From Ignavibacteria bacterium (lineage in GTDB: Bacteria > Bacteroidota > Ignavibacteria > SZUA-365), in contig JADKJW010000002.1 in assembly GCA_016720835.1 (NCBI GenBank), forward strand, positions 1-64,000: a DNA stretch of 64,000 nucleotides, written 5' to 3'. Made by a program: the position numbers and the translations under genes. Under the pieces are notes generated by a model. The model ran no database searches. It was given only the letters and a program-made list of their open reading frames with translations, and was not told the DNA's origin. Shown one piece after another: positions 43,321 through 51,469 of this stretch (the first letter of the stretch is position 1; each line of letters starts with the position of its first letter).

Positions 43321-44994
43321 CTGCATAACAACTGGCTCACATATCGCGCACTCGCCGCCGCCCTGGACGCCCGCCTCCGGGGCGCGCTGCTGTCGGGCGC
43401 CTACACGCAGGAGAAGAACGAGATCGTGTTCGCGCTGCGCTCCGGAGAAGAGGAGCTGATACTCCATTTTTCCGCGGACAGGGCGTTTCCCTGGCTGCTG
43501 CTGCAGGACGACGTTGCGCGCGCGCGCCGCAATTCCACCGACCTGTTCCCCGCGCTCGCGGGACGCGAGATCGCGTCGGTGCGCGTGGCGATGGGCGATC
43601 GCATGATCCGCATGGACTTCACGGACGGGTCCGCCCTGCTGTTCATCCTCTACGCGGGCAAGTCCAATGCGCTGCTGCTCGCAGCCGATGGATCGATCGA
43701 GGACAGCTTCAAGAAGAAGCCCGCCGCGATCGACGCCCTGCCCGGTTTCGACAACGCGGTGGATATTCCGTCGCTCGAGGAGATGGACGCGGCGCTTCCG
43801 GCAGCGTCGTCCATGACCTCAGACAAGGCCCTGCGTGGTCTCCGCCCCTGGCTGCAGGGCACGCTTGCGCGGGAGATCGCGTTCCGCGCCGGTGCCGATC
43901 TCGACGCGACGCTGGACACCCTCGACGCGGAGGCGCGCGCGCGACTGAAGCGGACCGTGCTGGAAACCATCGACGAAGCCTCGCGCGGCGTGGCGCACAT
44001 CGCCCTCGAGGACGGGATCCCGGCACGTTTTTCACTCGTCGCATTGACGCAGCTCGGCGACGTCGCGACCCTGCCCGATGCCGGACTGCTCGACGCGCTC
44101 TCGACCTTCGCGCGGAAGCGGCTCGGACTCGCGAACATCGAAGACATCAAATCACGCGCGCTGAAGGCCGCCGCACGGGAGATCGAACGCATCGAGCGTT
44201 CCCTCGCAAAGCTGGCGACACCCGAGGCGCTCGAAGCGCAGGCCGCGGAGCACGAAAAATTCGGCAACCTGCTCATGATCCACGCGAACGACTATCCTGA
44301 ACAACCCGGACAGATGACCGTACCGGATCTCTTCGTCGATCCGCGTCTCGTCGTCTGCATCCCTCTGCAGGAACGCCTGACCGTCATCGAGAACTCTCAG
44401 CGCTACTTCGACCGGGCACGGCGCGCGCGCGCCTCAGTTGCAACGGTACTGTCCCGCGGCGCATATTTGCAGACGCGACGTTCCGCCCTCACCGCCTTCC
44501 GGAGCAGGGTCGAAGCAGCCACGGCGCGGCGCGCGCTCCGGGATATCTTCAACGAGTCAAAGGACCTGATGGAATCACTCGGCCTCACATCGAAGGGCGA
44601 AAAGAACGACGCGCCCTTCCCGTTCCGCCGCTTCACCGTCTTCGGCGGCTTCGAAGTCTGGGCCGGCCGCAACAGCGCCAACAACGACGAACTGACCGTG
44701 CGGCACGCGAAGCCGAACGATCTCTGGTTCCACGCGCGCGGCGTGGGCGGCTCGCACGTGGTGCTCAAATGCGCTTCCGCCGCGCAGGTCCCGAAGGAAG
44801 CCGTGCGCGAAGCAGCCTCCATCGCCGCCTACTACAGCAAGCATCGCAACGCCAAGACCGTGCCCGTCGCGTACACCGAACGAAAGTACGTGCACAAGCC
44901 GAAAGGCGTCCCCGCCGGCACGGTGTATCTCGATCGCGAGAAAGTGATCATGGCCGAACCGAAACTCCCCGAGGGCGAGAAGGATGAAGCATGA
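43321..44994 (+). CDS. NFACT-family protein (RqcH / fibronectin-binding-protein A like)
   Basis: 557 residues if translation begins at the CTG at 43321 (LHNNWLTYRALAAALDARLRG-like start). The conserved N-terminus is in frame but no ATG, GTG or TTG precedes it after the stop at 43219; the first accepted start would be the GTG at 43426, which would delete about 35 conserved residues including TQEKNEIVF. The NFACT-N domain is about 1-200, followed by a helical coiled-coil (REIERIERSLAKLATPEALEAQAAEHEK, about 270-300) and the C-terminal NFACT-R domain (LWFHARGVGGSHVVLK, ASIAAYYSKHRNAKTVPVAYTERKYVHKPKG). Family members bind 50S-peptidyl-tRNA and add C-terminal Ala tails in ribosome rescue. It overlaps carB by 4 bases. 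Confidence 0.87.
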   Translation: MHNNWLTYRALAAALDARLRGALLSGAYTQEKNEIVFALRSGEEELILHFSADRAFPWLLLQDDVARARRNSTDLFPALAGREIASVRVAMGDRMIRMDFTDGSALLFILYAGKSNALLLAADGSIEDSFKKKPAAIDALPGFDNAVDIPSLEEMDAALPAASSMTSDKALRGLRPWLQGTLAREIAFRAGADLDATLDTLDAEARARLKRTVLETIDEASRGVAHIALEDGIPARFSLVALTQLGDVATLPDAGLLDALSTFARKRLGLANIEDIKSRALKAAAREIERIERSLAKLATPEALEAQAAEHEKFGNLLMIHANDYPEQPGQMTVPDLFVDPRLVVCIPLQERLTVIENSQRYFDRARRARASVATVLSRGAYLQTRRSALTAFRSRVEAATARRALRDIFNESKDLMESLGLTSKGEKNDAPFPFRRFTVFGGFEVWAGRNSANNDELTVRHAKPNDLWFHARGVGGSHVVLKCASAAQVPKEAVREAASIAAYYSKHRNAKTVPVAYTERKYVHKPKGVPAGTVYLDREKVIMAEPKLPEGEKDEA

Positions 44995-46790
44995 GTAATC
45001 CGATCACCCCCGAAATCCTGCGCCAGGCCAAACGCCTGGGCTTCTCCGACATCCAGCTCGCCGCGACGCTCGGGACGACGGCCGCGCGCGTGCGCGCGCT
45101 GCGCAGGGAGTGGGGGATCGAACCGGTGTTCAAGACCGTCGATACCTGCGCCGCGGAGTTCGAAGCATTCACCCCGTACTACTATTCCACCTGCGAAACG
45201 GAGAATGAGTCGCGGCCTTCCGACCGGAAGAAGGTCATCATTCTCGGCGGCGGCCCGAACCGCATCGGGCAGGGCATCGAGTTCGATTACTGCTGCGTGC
45301 ACGGCGTCTTCGCGGTGAAGGAGGAAGGCCGCGAAGCCATCATGGTCAACTGCAATCCCGAGACGGTGTCCACCGATTACGATATCGCGGACAAGCTGTA
45401 CTTCGAGCCCCTCACCTTCGAGGACGTCATGCGCATCGTCGAGCTCGAGCAGCCCGAGGGCGTCATCGTGTCCTTCGGCGGACAGACACCGCTCAAGCTC
45501 GCCAAGGATCTCGCCGCGAGCGGCGTCCCGATTCTCGGCACGCCGTACGAGGGCATCGACCTCGCGGAGGATCGCGAACGCTTCAGCGCGCTGCTGACCG
45601 AACTCGGCATCCGCTACCCCGCCGCGGGCAACGCGCGCACCGCCGACGAGGCGGCGCGCATCGCCGGCGGGATCGGCTACCCCGTCCTGCTGCGCCCGTC
45701 CTACGTGCTCGGCGGCCGCGGCATGCAGATCGTCTACTCGGAGAAGACGCTGCGCGACTTCGTCGGCCAGGCGCTCGAGATCTCCGGAGAGCATCCCGTG
45801 CTCATCGACAAGTTCCTGGAAGACGCCATGGAGTTCGACGTGGACGCGGTGTGCGACGGCACGGAGGTCATGATCGGCGGCGTGCTGCAACACGTCGAGG
45901 AAGCGGGCATCCACTCGGGCGACAGCACCTGCGTGATGCCTCCCACGCTGCAGAAGGAATCGCTGATCGAGGAGCTCAAGGAAACCACACGGCGGCTCGC
46001 CCTCGCGCTCGGCACGGTGGGACTCATCAACGTGCAATACGCGCTGCAGAACGACATCATCTACGTGCTCGAGGCCAATCCGCGAGCCTCGCGCACCGTC
46101 CCCTTCATCAGCAAGGCCACCGGGGTCCCGCTCGCGAAAATCGCGACGAAAGTGATGCTCGGCCGCACGCTGCGCGAACTCGGCGTGTCCGAACCGCGGA
46201 TCAGCGGGTACGTGGCCGTGAAGAAGGCCGTGTTCCCCTTCATCAAGCTTGTCGGTTCGCGACAGTTCCTGGGCCCGGAGATGAAATCCACCGGCGAGGT
46301 GATGGGCATCGCGGACACGTACGGCGAGGCGATGGCGAAGAGCCAGCTCGGTTCGGGAGCGAAGCTCCCCACGGCCGGGACGGTGTTCCTGTCGGTGAGT
46401 CAGCGCGACAAGCGGCAGAAGACGCTCGGCATGGCCCAGAGTCTCATCGACGCGGGATTCACGATCATCGCCACACGCGGCACCTCGACCTACCTCTACG
46501 AGAACGGCGTCGAGACACGCAGCGTGCTGAAGGTCAGCGAGGGCCGGCCGGATATCGTCGATGAAATTAAAAACGGACACGTTCAGCTTATTATCAACAC
46601 CCCCGCCGGAGAGGTGTCGCGCGACGACGAGACACCCATCGGGATCGAGGCGCTCGCGCACAACATTCCCTATATCACGAACATCTCCGCGGGAATCGCT
46701 CTGCTCGAAGGCATCAAGCAGGCGCAGCATGACAGTGGCGGCGTGCGCAGCATACAGGAATACGTCGGCGGTCGCAAAGAAACCGTGTAG
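44991..46790 (+). CDS. carB: Carbamoyl-phosphate synthase large subunit, C-terminal half only
   Basis: 599 residues, against about 1070 for ordinary CarB. It begins at the oligomerisation domain (TPEILRQAKRLGFSDIQLAATLG), continues through the second ATP-grasp half (ILGGGPNRIGQGIEFDYCCVHG, NCNPETVSTDYD, VSFGGQTPLKLA, VLLRPSYVLGGRGMQIV, YVLEANPRASRTVPFISK) and ends with the methylglyoxal-synthase-like allosteric domain (GFTIIATRGTSTYLYENG). The N-terminal carboxyphosphate half is missing and its place is taken by the NFACT gene, whose stop overlaps this ATG (ATGA). Split CarB is known, for example in Aquifex and Methanocaldococcus, so a separate N-terminal gene elsewhere is likely. The product feeds pyrimidine and arginine synthesis. 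Confidence 0.92.
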   Translation: MSNPITPEILRQAKRLGFSDIQLAATLGTTAARVRALRREWGIEPVFKTVDTCAAEFEAFTPYYYSTCETENESRPSDRKKVIILGGGPNRIGQGIEFDYCCVHGVFAVKEEGREAIMVNCNPETVSTDYDIADKLYFEPLTFEDVMRIVELEQPEGVIVSFGGQTPLKLAKDLAASGVPILGTPYEGIDLAEDRERFSALLTELGIRYPAAGNARTADEAARIAGGIGYPVLLRPSYVLGGRGMQIVYSEKTLRDFVGQALEISGEHPVLIDKFLEDAMEFDVDAVCDGTEVMIGGVLQHVEEAGIHSGDSTCVMPPTLQKESLIEELKETTRRLALALGTVGLINVQYALQNDIIYVLEANPRASRTVPFISKATGVPLAKIATKVMLGRTLRELGVSEPRISGYVAVKKAVFPFIKLVGSRQFLGPEMKSTGEVMGIADTYGEAMAKSQLGSGAKLPTAGTVFLSVSQRDKRQKTLGMAQSLIDAGFTIIATRGTSTYLYENGVETRSVLKVSEGRPDIVDEIKNGHVQLIINTPAGEVSRDDETPIGIEALAHNIPYITNISAGIALLEGIKQAQHDSGGVRSIQEYVGGRKETV

Positions 46791-47057
46791 GCTTGTCTTG
46801 CATGGGAAAATTGCTGTTATTGCCAGTTCATTGTTGATCGAACAATGAAAACATAGTCTGTTCCGCACTGATCGATACGGATATTGATCATGTGGCGATC
46901 GTGGTGCATGTCGATCATGGGACCGCATCGGTCACGAATCGTATCGGAAAATACCATCAGGATTGCATCCTCTCCGGATGTGCACGATAGTCAACTTCGA
47001 GAGAATAGTAATAGAGTTTCGATCCAAGTCATTGTTTATTTTCTCTCGTCATCCCGC

Positions 47058-47600
47058 ATGTGGAAAAACCCCAACGACGCTGAAGCGTTCCCGAACACCA
47101 GCATGAACCCAAATCCCATGGAACATGAACTCGTGATGCAGGCCCAGCGCATGGTGAACGAACTCCTGGAGTCCATGCCTCCCTACGTTCTCGCCACGGC
47201 ATGCGGCATCAACTACCTGACGATCAGCCGCATTGCCAAGGGCGACAGCAAGCTGATCTCGAACAAGGCCTACGACGCCATCGCCTCCTACTATGCGCGC
47301 GTATCACCGGCGCCTCTGCCGGAACCGCCATCAGCCGATGTGCTCCGCGAAAAGCAGGAGGATGACGTATCGGCAGAAGCCGCGGACGCTCCCGCACCCG
47401 CGCTTGTGCCGCGCCGCGCCGGGCGACCGCGCAGCACCTCCGGAACGCGCGCGCCGGTCATCCGCACGCCAGCGCCGCCGGACACCGTGACGCCGGCTTC
47501 CGACATCATTTCCGTGAATGCCATGCGCGCCGAGATCGAACGCCTCGAGAAACGCATCGCCGTGTTTCGCAAGATGCTGGAACTCGCACGGCAACTCTGA
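47058..47600 (+). CDS. Putative DNA-binding protein: HTH, AT-hook-like linker, coiled coil
   Basis: 180 residues from the ATG at 47058; ATGs at 47103 and 47118 are alternatives and no ribosome site decides. Residues 30-70 look like an XRE/Cro-type helix-turn-helix (VLATACGINYLTISRIAKGDSKLISNKAYDAIASYY). A long Pro/Ala linker follows with an AT-hook-like RRAGRPRSTSG (about 118-128). The C-terminal 30 residues form a heptad-rich helix (NAMRAEIERLEKRIAVFRKMLELARQL). I do not recognise this combination as a named family. A DNA-bridging or nucleoid-type role is inference. It stands alone after carB, with a possible weak hairpin behind it. Confidence 0.65.
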   Translation: MWKNPNDAEAFPNTSMNPNPMEHELVMQAQRMVNELLESMPPYVLATACGINYLTISRIAKGDSKLISNKAYDAIASYYARVSPAPLPEPPSADVLREKQEDDVSAEAADAPAPALVPRRAGRPRSTSGTRAPVIRTPAPPDTVTPASDIISVNAMRAEIERLEKRIAVFRKMLELARQL

Positions 47601-47604
47601 TCGG

Positions 47605-47636
47605 GCGTCACCGAAGGATGACTGAGACGCCTTCGC
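47605..47636. terminator. Weak hairpin between convergent genes
   Basis: GGCGTC / GACGCC (16-base loop) competes with CGAAGG / CCTTCG in the 40-base gap between the HTH gene and the convergent VWA gene. There is no T-run, so this is only a possibility. Confidence 0.25.
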
Positions 47637-47640
47637 CTCG

Positions 47641-49677
47641 TTACTCTTTCAAGACGGTTCGGCTGAGCAACGCGTCTTCACCGGACAACCGCACGAAATA
47701 GAAACCGGATGGCACGCCGCGCATGTCGAATGACACAGTGATTTCCGTCTGATGGAAATAGTCGCGCGCATGCACTTCCCTGCCGATGAGGTCGGTGACG
47801 GTGAGGCGATGCCGCGCGTTGCGCAATGCAACGGCTCGCACGGAAAGCGTGTGTCCGAACGGTTGTGGATAGAGCTCCAGCATCGGCATTGAAGGGAGTG
47901 CGGATGGCTGTTCTCCGACACCCACGGTGTTCGTTGCTGCCGGCACCCACACCTTCAGGCAGGAGCGCACCGAATCATGATTGTCGAAGGCCGTGACGAT
48001 GCAGATGCGAATCGAATCGCCGAGGAGGCGCGGTTTCGCCTGCACCGCCCATCGCGCTTCGCAGTTTCTCGCCGGCTCCACGTCTTGAGGGAGTCCGGAC
48101 TGGATGCTGGTCAAAGGAGAGACAAGCCGCATGTCCCGCTCGTCGAACTCAATCCTGAATCGAGCGCTCCGAGCCGCTCTGTCCCCGAAATTCCACACTT
48201 GCGCCGTCACAGTGAACGTGTTCGGATCGTATTCCGTTCCCGTGGCCGCCCAGCGCAACCGCGGCGGCGCCAGTATGCTTCCGGCCATCAACGGCTGCCG
48301 CGGGATGATGCAGATCTCCCCATCCCGGAGCCGCGGTCCGAAACAGCCCTCCTTGAATACCCAGCTGGTGAATTTGATCGGACAGCACACCGTGTCATCC
48401 CCGTCCGGATCAGACGTGGTGAACGTCAACTCCGCCATCGATGCCGGGACGTTCTGTATATCGAGCAGTTTCTTCTCCGTCGTTGTGAACGTGATCATGT
48501 CGCCCGCGGATGTGATCGTAATCGGGACACCCTCGAACACGCTCCCCGGGGGCGTCTTGATGCCCTTGAACGCGATGCACGCGGGATCGAACTGGATCGA
48601 GAACGTCGCGCCGTAAAACAGCTCGCCGTGAAAATCGTCGAGCAGCTCGATCGGCACCGTCACATCCGTGTTCCCCGTGCCAGACATTTGCCGATCTGCA
48701 TCTTCCAGCTGGATGTACGTCGACGTGTCCTTCGGAGCAGTGTACGTCTTCGTTTTCGTGTCCTGGCCGTTGCAGAAGTTGATCACCGACAGGTCCACAT
48801 TCCGCTCAGTGCCGGTCATGCAGTGCGCCTTGTAGGTGATGATGCATTCCTGGTATGACGGCGGGAAATGGATGAGCGGTATTTCCCGAACGAGCGCGAT
48901 GAGCTGCGCCGAACCCGGCGATTCGTAGTAGCGGGCGCCCGTCATGTCCGCAATGAACCGGAGCTGCACAGACTGCAGGTTGGGACCGACACCGACCGTG
49001 AAGACGCGGAGGGAGTGCGTGCGCGCGAGGATGATGATGTCCGCGGGAGTGCGCGACGAGCAATTGTCCGCGCCGTCGGTGACGAGAACAACCGCGCGGG
49101 ATGGATTGCGCGCATCCGCGACAAGCGCTTCGATGCCTTCATAGCATGCATCCCATATTGCGGAGGAATCGCGGCCGGGGTCCTCTACCGGCAGCGCGTT
49201 CACCGCGTCGCGCAATGAGTCGAGCCACGGCGTCATCGCCTGTATCACCCTCGACTGTGCACGGAACACGATAACGGCAGCTTCGTCATTGATACCGTCC
49301 AAACAGTCGATAAGCGCGTTTGCCGTCGCCTTGACCTCTACCTTCCCTGATTCGAGCATGCTTCCGCTGGCGTCGAGTACCATGGACAATGACCCGGAAA
49401 AGCGGTAATCGACGTCGGGACAACACATCTCGAAGTCTCCCACGTCGCGTCCATTCTCCAGGACACGGAAGTAACGCTGGTCTGTGAGATGCACTGGCAC
49501 CCCGTGACAGGTAACGTTGAAGTACAGCTCGATCGTCGGCCAGTTGTTGACGAGCCTCTTGAAGTTCAATTGCGGCTGCGCGGAAGCAACTTCAATGAAC
49601 GGCAGGCAGCCGAGGAGCGCGATACCTGCGAGCGCGAGCGCGCGTCGACCGGATTGAGACTGATGTACGAAGATCAT
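47641..49677 (-). CDS. Secreted VWA-domain protein with cohesin-like region and T9SS-like tail
   Basis: 678 residues from the ATG at 49675-49677 (MIFVHQSQSG), chosen because GGAG lies 8 bases before it; an ATG 30 bases upstream is possible. A Sec signal ends EVASAQ. The VWA domain spans about 98-265 with the MIDAS LDASGSML (about 101-108) and VVLVTDGADNCS. A region with STYIQLEDADRQMSGTGNTDVTVPIELLDDFHGE and IQFDPACIAFKGIKTPPGSVFEG resembles cohesin-type beta-sandwiches. Many cysteine pairs suggest disulfides. The end (LELYPQPFGHTLSVRAV...LLSRTVLKE) is a divergent sorting domain. The combination resembles the VWA/ASH pair at 20-23.7 kb. It is probably a surface or adhesion protein. Confidence 0.83.
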   Translation of the reverse strand: MIFVHQSQSGRRALALAGIALLGCLPFIEVASAQPQLNFKRLVNNWPTIELYFNVTCHGVPVHLTDQRYFRVLENGRDVGDFEMCCPDVDYRFSGSLSMVLDASGSMLESGKVEVKATANALIDCLDGINDEAAVIVFRAQSRVIQAMTPWLDSLRDAVNALPVEDPGRDSSAIWDACYEGIEALVADARNPSRAVVLVTDGADNCSSRTPADIIILARTHSLRVFTVGVGPNLQSVQLRFIADMTGARYYESPGSAQLIALVREIPLIHFPPSYQECIITYKAHCMTGTERNVDLSVINFCNGQDTKTKTYTAPKDTSTYIQLEDADRQMSGTGNTDVTVPIELLDDFHGELFYGATFSIQFDPACIAFKGIKTPPGSVFEGVPITITSAGDMITFTTTEKKLLDIQNVPASMAELTFTTSDPDGDDTVCCPIKFTSWVFKEGCFGPRLRDGEICIIPRQPLMAGSILAPPRLRWAATGTEYDPNTFTVTAQVWNFGDRAARSARFRIEFDERDMRLVSPLTSIQSGLPQDVEPARNCEARWAVQAKPRLLGDSIRICIVTAFDNHDSVRSCLKVWVPAATNTVGVGEQPSALPSMPMLELYPQPFGHTLSVRAVALRNARHRLTVTDLIGREVHARDYFHQTEITVSFDMRGVPSGFYFVRLSGEDALLSRTVLKE

Positions 49678-49746
49678 GGTATTGCTCCATTGCGCCCGCT
49701 GTTTCATTGAAGAGACAATCGAGCGGGGGAAAACCTGACAACCGGA

Positions 49747-49782
49747 GATTTCGGATTTTGAAATTCCAATTTCGGATTGAAT
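49747..49782. repeat. Family A repeat upstream of the VWA gene
   Basis: ATTTCGGATTTTGAAATTCC followed by AATTTCGGATTGAATCC, then CCTGAAATACGGGACAGG, which shares the TACGGGAC word of the hairpin near 8030. Confidence 0.8.
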
Positions 49783-49827
49783 CCTGAAATACGGGACAGG
49801 TGTACCGCGCTGCAGATACGGCAGGGT

Positions 49828-50400
49828 TCAGGCCGTCGGAGCGGGGTCCTTCTTCAATCCTTCGACGAGCTGAGCGATGAGCGCGAGCTGCTCCTGCTGC
49901 ACCGCCATGAGTTCAGTCCACTGTTTCTCGCGCAGTGTGTCGATCTTCTCGTGCAGGGTCATGATCTCCAGCTCCGCCTTGAGGTTGACCTCGTAATCGT
50001 GCTCGGCGCTCTTTCGATCCTTGTCGGCGTGCCTGTTCTGCGACATCAGGATGATGGGCGCCTGAATGGCGGCGAGCATGGACAGCACGAGATTCAGCAG
50101 GATGTACGGAAAGGGATCGAACGATGCATCGAGCGAAAGCAGGATGATCGAGTTCAGGATGATCCAGGCGATCAGCACGCCTGCGAAGATCGAAATGAAG
50201 GTCCAGGAGCCCCCGAACGACGCCACCCGGTCGGCCAGGCGCTGGCCGAAGGTCATCGTTTCGGAAGAGTCGTCCGCGATGTTTCTCGAGATGTGCATGC
50301 GCCCGGAGAGGTGGCGCGCGACCTTCTTCTCGCGCTCGCCGAGCTGGTCGTATTTTTTGCGGAAGAGTTTTTCCGCGAGTTCGATTTCTTTCTGGTCCAT
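49828..50400 (-). CDS. DUF1003 membrane protein
   Basis: 190 residues starting MDQKEIELAEKLFRKK. The central part has the DUF1003 pattern: LADRVASFGGSWTFISIFAGVLIAWIILNSI and DPFPYILLNLVLSMLAAIQAPIILMSQNR give two transmembrane helices (about 62-86 and 96-122). This is followed by KDRKSAEHDYEVNLKAELEIMTLHEKIDTLREKQW, a long coiled-coil on the cytoplasmic side. The family is widespread and uncharacterised. Its start is 19 bases from the stop of the OB-fold gene, on the same strand, so it is probably the last gene of the cytochrome/YceI run. Confidence 0.9.
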   Translation of the reverse strand: MDQKEIELAEKLFRKKYDQLGEREKKVARHLSGRMHISRNIADDSSETMTFGQRLADRVASFGGSWTFISIFAGVLIAWIILNSIILLSLDASFDPFPYILLNLVLSMLAAIQAPIILMSQNRHADKDRKSAEHDYEVNLKAELEIMTLHEKIDTLREKQWTELMAVQQEQLALIAQLVEGLKKDPAPTA

Positions 50401-50419
50401 GGCGATATCGTGTTCCGAC

Positions 50420-50866
50420 TTATTCTTCCTCCGCCAGCGCGCAGCGGATCATGATCACCTGCTTGTCGATGAGTTCCACCCGGCCGGTGCACTGGCCCTT
50501 GATGCGGACGCGTTCACCCGGCATCAACTTCTTCGCGCGCTCGCGCTCATCGGGCATCATGGCGCAGGAGACGGTGCCGGTCTCCTTGCCGCCCGCGAGT
50601 ACCACATCGACGTTCCCGTCCTTGTCCGAACCCACTTCTGCAACCGTGCCCGTCACGAGGATGGTTTTGTCGCCCTTGACGTAGGCCCAGGTTGCGTTGA
50701 CTTCATCCGCATCGAAGGCCTTGGTGAACGCTTCGGCGGTGATGCGCACATCGGGCGTCGACGTCGCGAAGTCCTTGTGCGGTTTGTAGTACATCATCAA
50801 GCCCACGCCGGCGGCGAGGATCGCCAACGCCGCGAGCACGATCAGGACCATGCGCGTCTTCTTCAT
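50420..50866 (-). CDS. Membrane-anchored OB-fold (tRNA_anti-like) protein
   Basis: 148 residues. An N-terminal anchor (MVLIVLAALAILAAGVGLMMYY, about 6-27) is followed by a small domain with VRITAEAFTKAFDADEVNATWAYVKGDKTILVTGTVAEVGSDKDGNVDVVL and MPGERVRIKGQCTGR. This is the pattern of the tRNA_anti-like OB-fold family found in exported proteins of Bacteroidota. Despite the name no tRNA binding is implied. It lies 6 bases downstream of the YceI gene. Function unknown; a role with YceI in the periplasm is inferred from the spacing only. Confidence 0.78.
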   Translation of the reverse strand: MKKTRMVLIVLAALAILAAGVGLMMYYKPHKDFATSTPDVRITAEAFTKAFDADEVNATWAYVKGDKTILVTGTVAEVGSDKDGNVDVVLAGGKETGTVSCAMMPDERERAKKLMPGERVRIKGQCTGRVELIDKQVIMIRCALAEEE

Positions 50867-50872
50867 GACGGA

Positions 50873-51427
50873 CTATTTTTTGTACGGCTCGTAGACCATG
50901 TCGACAGTCACGTCCATGGCCTTCGCGAACTTGTCGCGCACGGTTGCGGGGATCTCTATTCCGTAGTCCTGCGGCGCGATGGAGAATTTCGCCTTCGCGA
51001 GGAGTTTGCCGTCCTTCACTTCGATGGTGCCGTTCTGTGTGATGTGGTTCTTCTTGTTGTGAATCGTCAGATCGCCCTCGATGACTGCCTTGTACACGCC
51101 GGGTTTCGCAAAGTTGACATCCTTGAGGTTCACGATCCTGCCCTTGAAGTCCGACTTCGGGTACATGTCCGATTCCATGTAATTCTCATTGAAGTGTTCT
51201 TCCATGAGCGCGCGCTTGAACGTGAAGGATTTGATGAGCACCTGGTACATCACCTCGCCCGTAACGGTGTTGATCACGCTCGCGGCTTCGGTGTTGTGCG
51301 CCTCGATGTCCTCCATCGGCGTGTGCGAAAAGAACCGGATATGCCCGTGCTTGCAGAGGTATTTGTCCTGCGCCTGGACGGCCGTTGCGAGGAGGAAGAG
51401 GAGCGCGAAGAGGATGCGTGTATTCAT
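50873..51427 (-). CDS. YceI-family lipocalin-like periplasmic protein
   Basis: 184 residues with Sec signal MNTRILFALLFLLATAVQAQ. Family features are HGHIRFFSHTPMEDIEAHNTEA, GEVMYQVLIKSFTFKRALMEEHFNENYMESDMYPKSDFKGRI and VIEGDLTIHNKKNHITQNGTIEV. YceI proteins form an extended lipocalin barrel that binds isoprenoid chains such as polyprenyl quinones. The 42-base gap to the DUF5777 barrel and the two cytochrome-like lipoproteins upstream suggests an envelope redox context. No haem motif is in this protein itself. Confidence 0.9.
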   Translation of the reverse strand: MNTRILFALLFLLATAVQAQDKYLCKHGHIRFFSHTPMEDIEAHNTEAASVINTVTGEVMYQVLIKSFTFKRALMEEHFNENYMESDMYPKSDFKGRIVNLKDVNFAKPGVYKAVIEGDLTIHNKKNHITQNGTIEVKDGKLLAKAKFSIAPQDYGIEIPATVRDKFAKAMDVTVDMVYEPYKK

Positions 51428-51469
51428 GTGATATCGTGCCTGCCGGGTGATCGGGATCGTGACGGGGAA

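Noticed and set aside
43321..44994. Upstream N-terminal half of CarB in front of the carB half gene
   Set aside because: The upstream gene is clearly NFACT-family (NFACT-N, coiled coil, NFACT-R) with no ATP-grasp motifs.
46791..47057. Small RNA or riboswitch between carB and the HTH gene
   Set aside because: No convincing conserved secondary structure or terminator; the 267 bases show nothing I can support.
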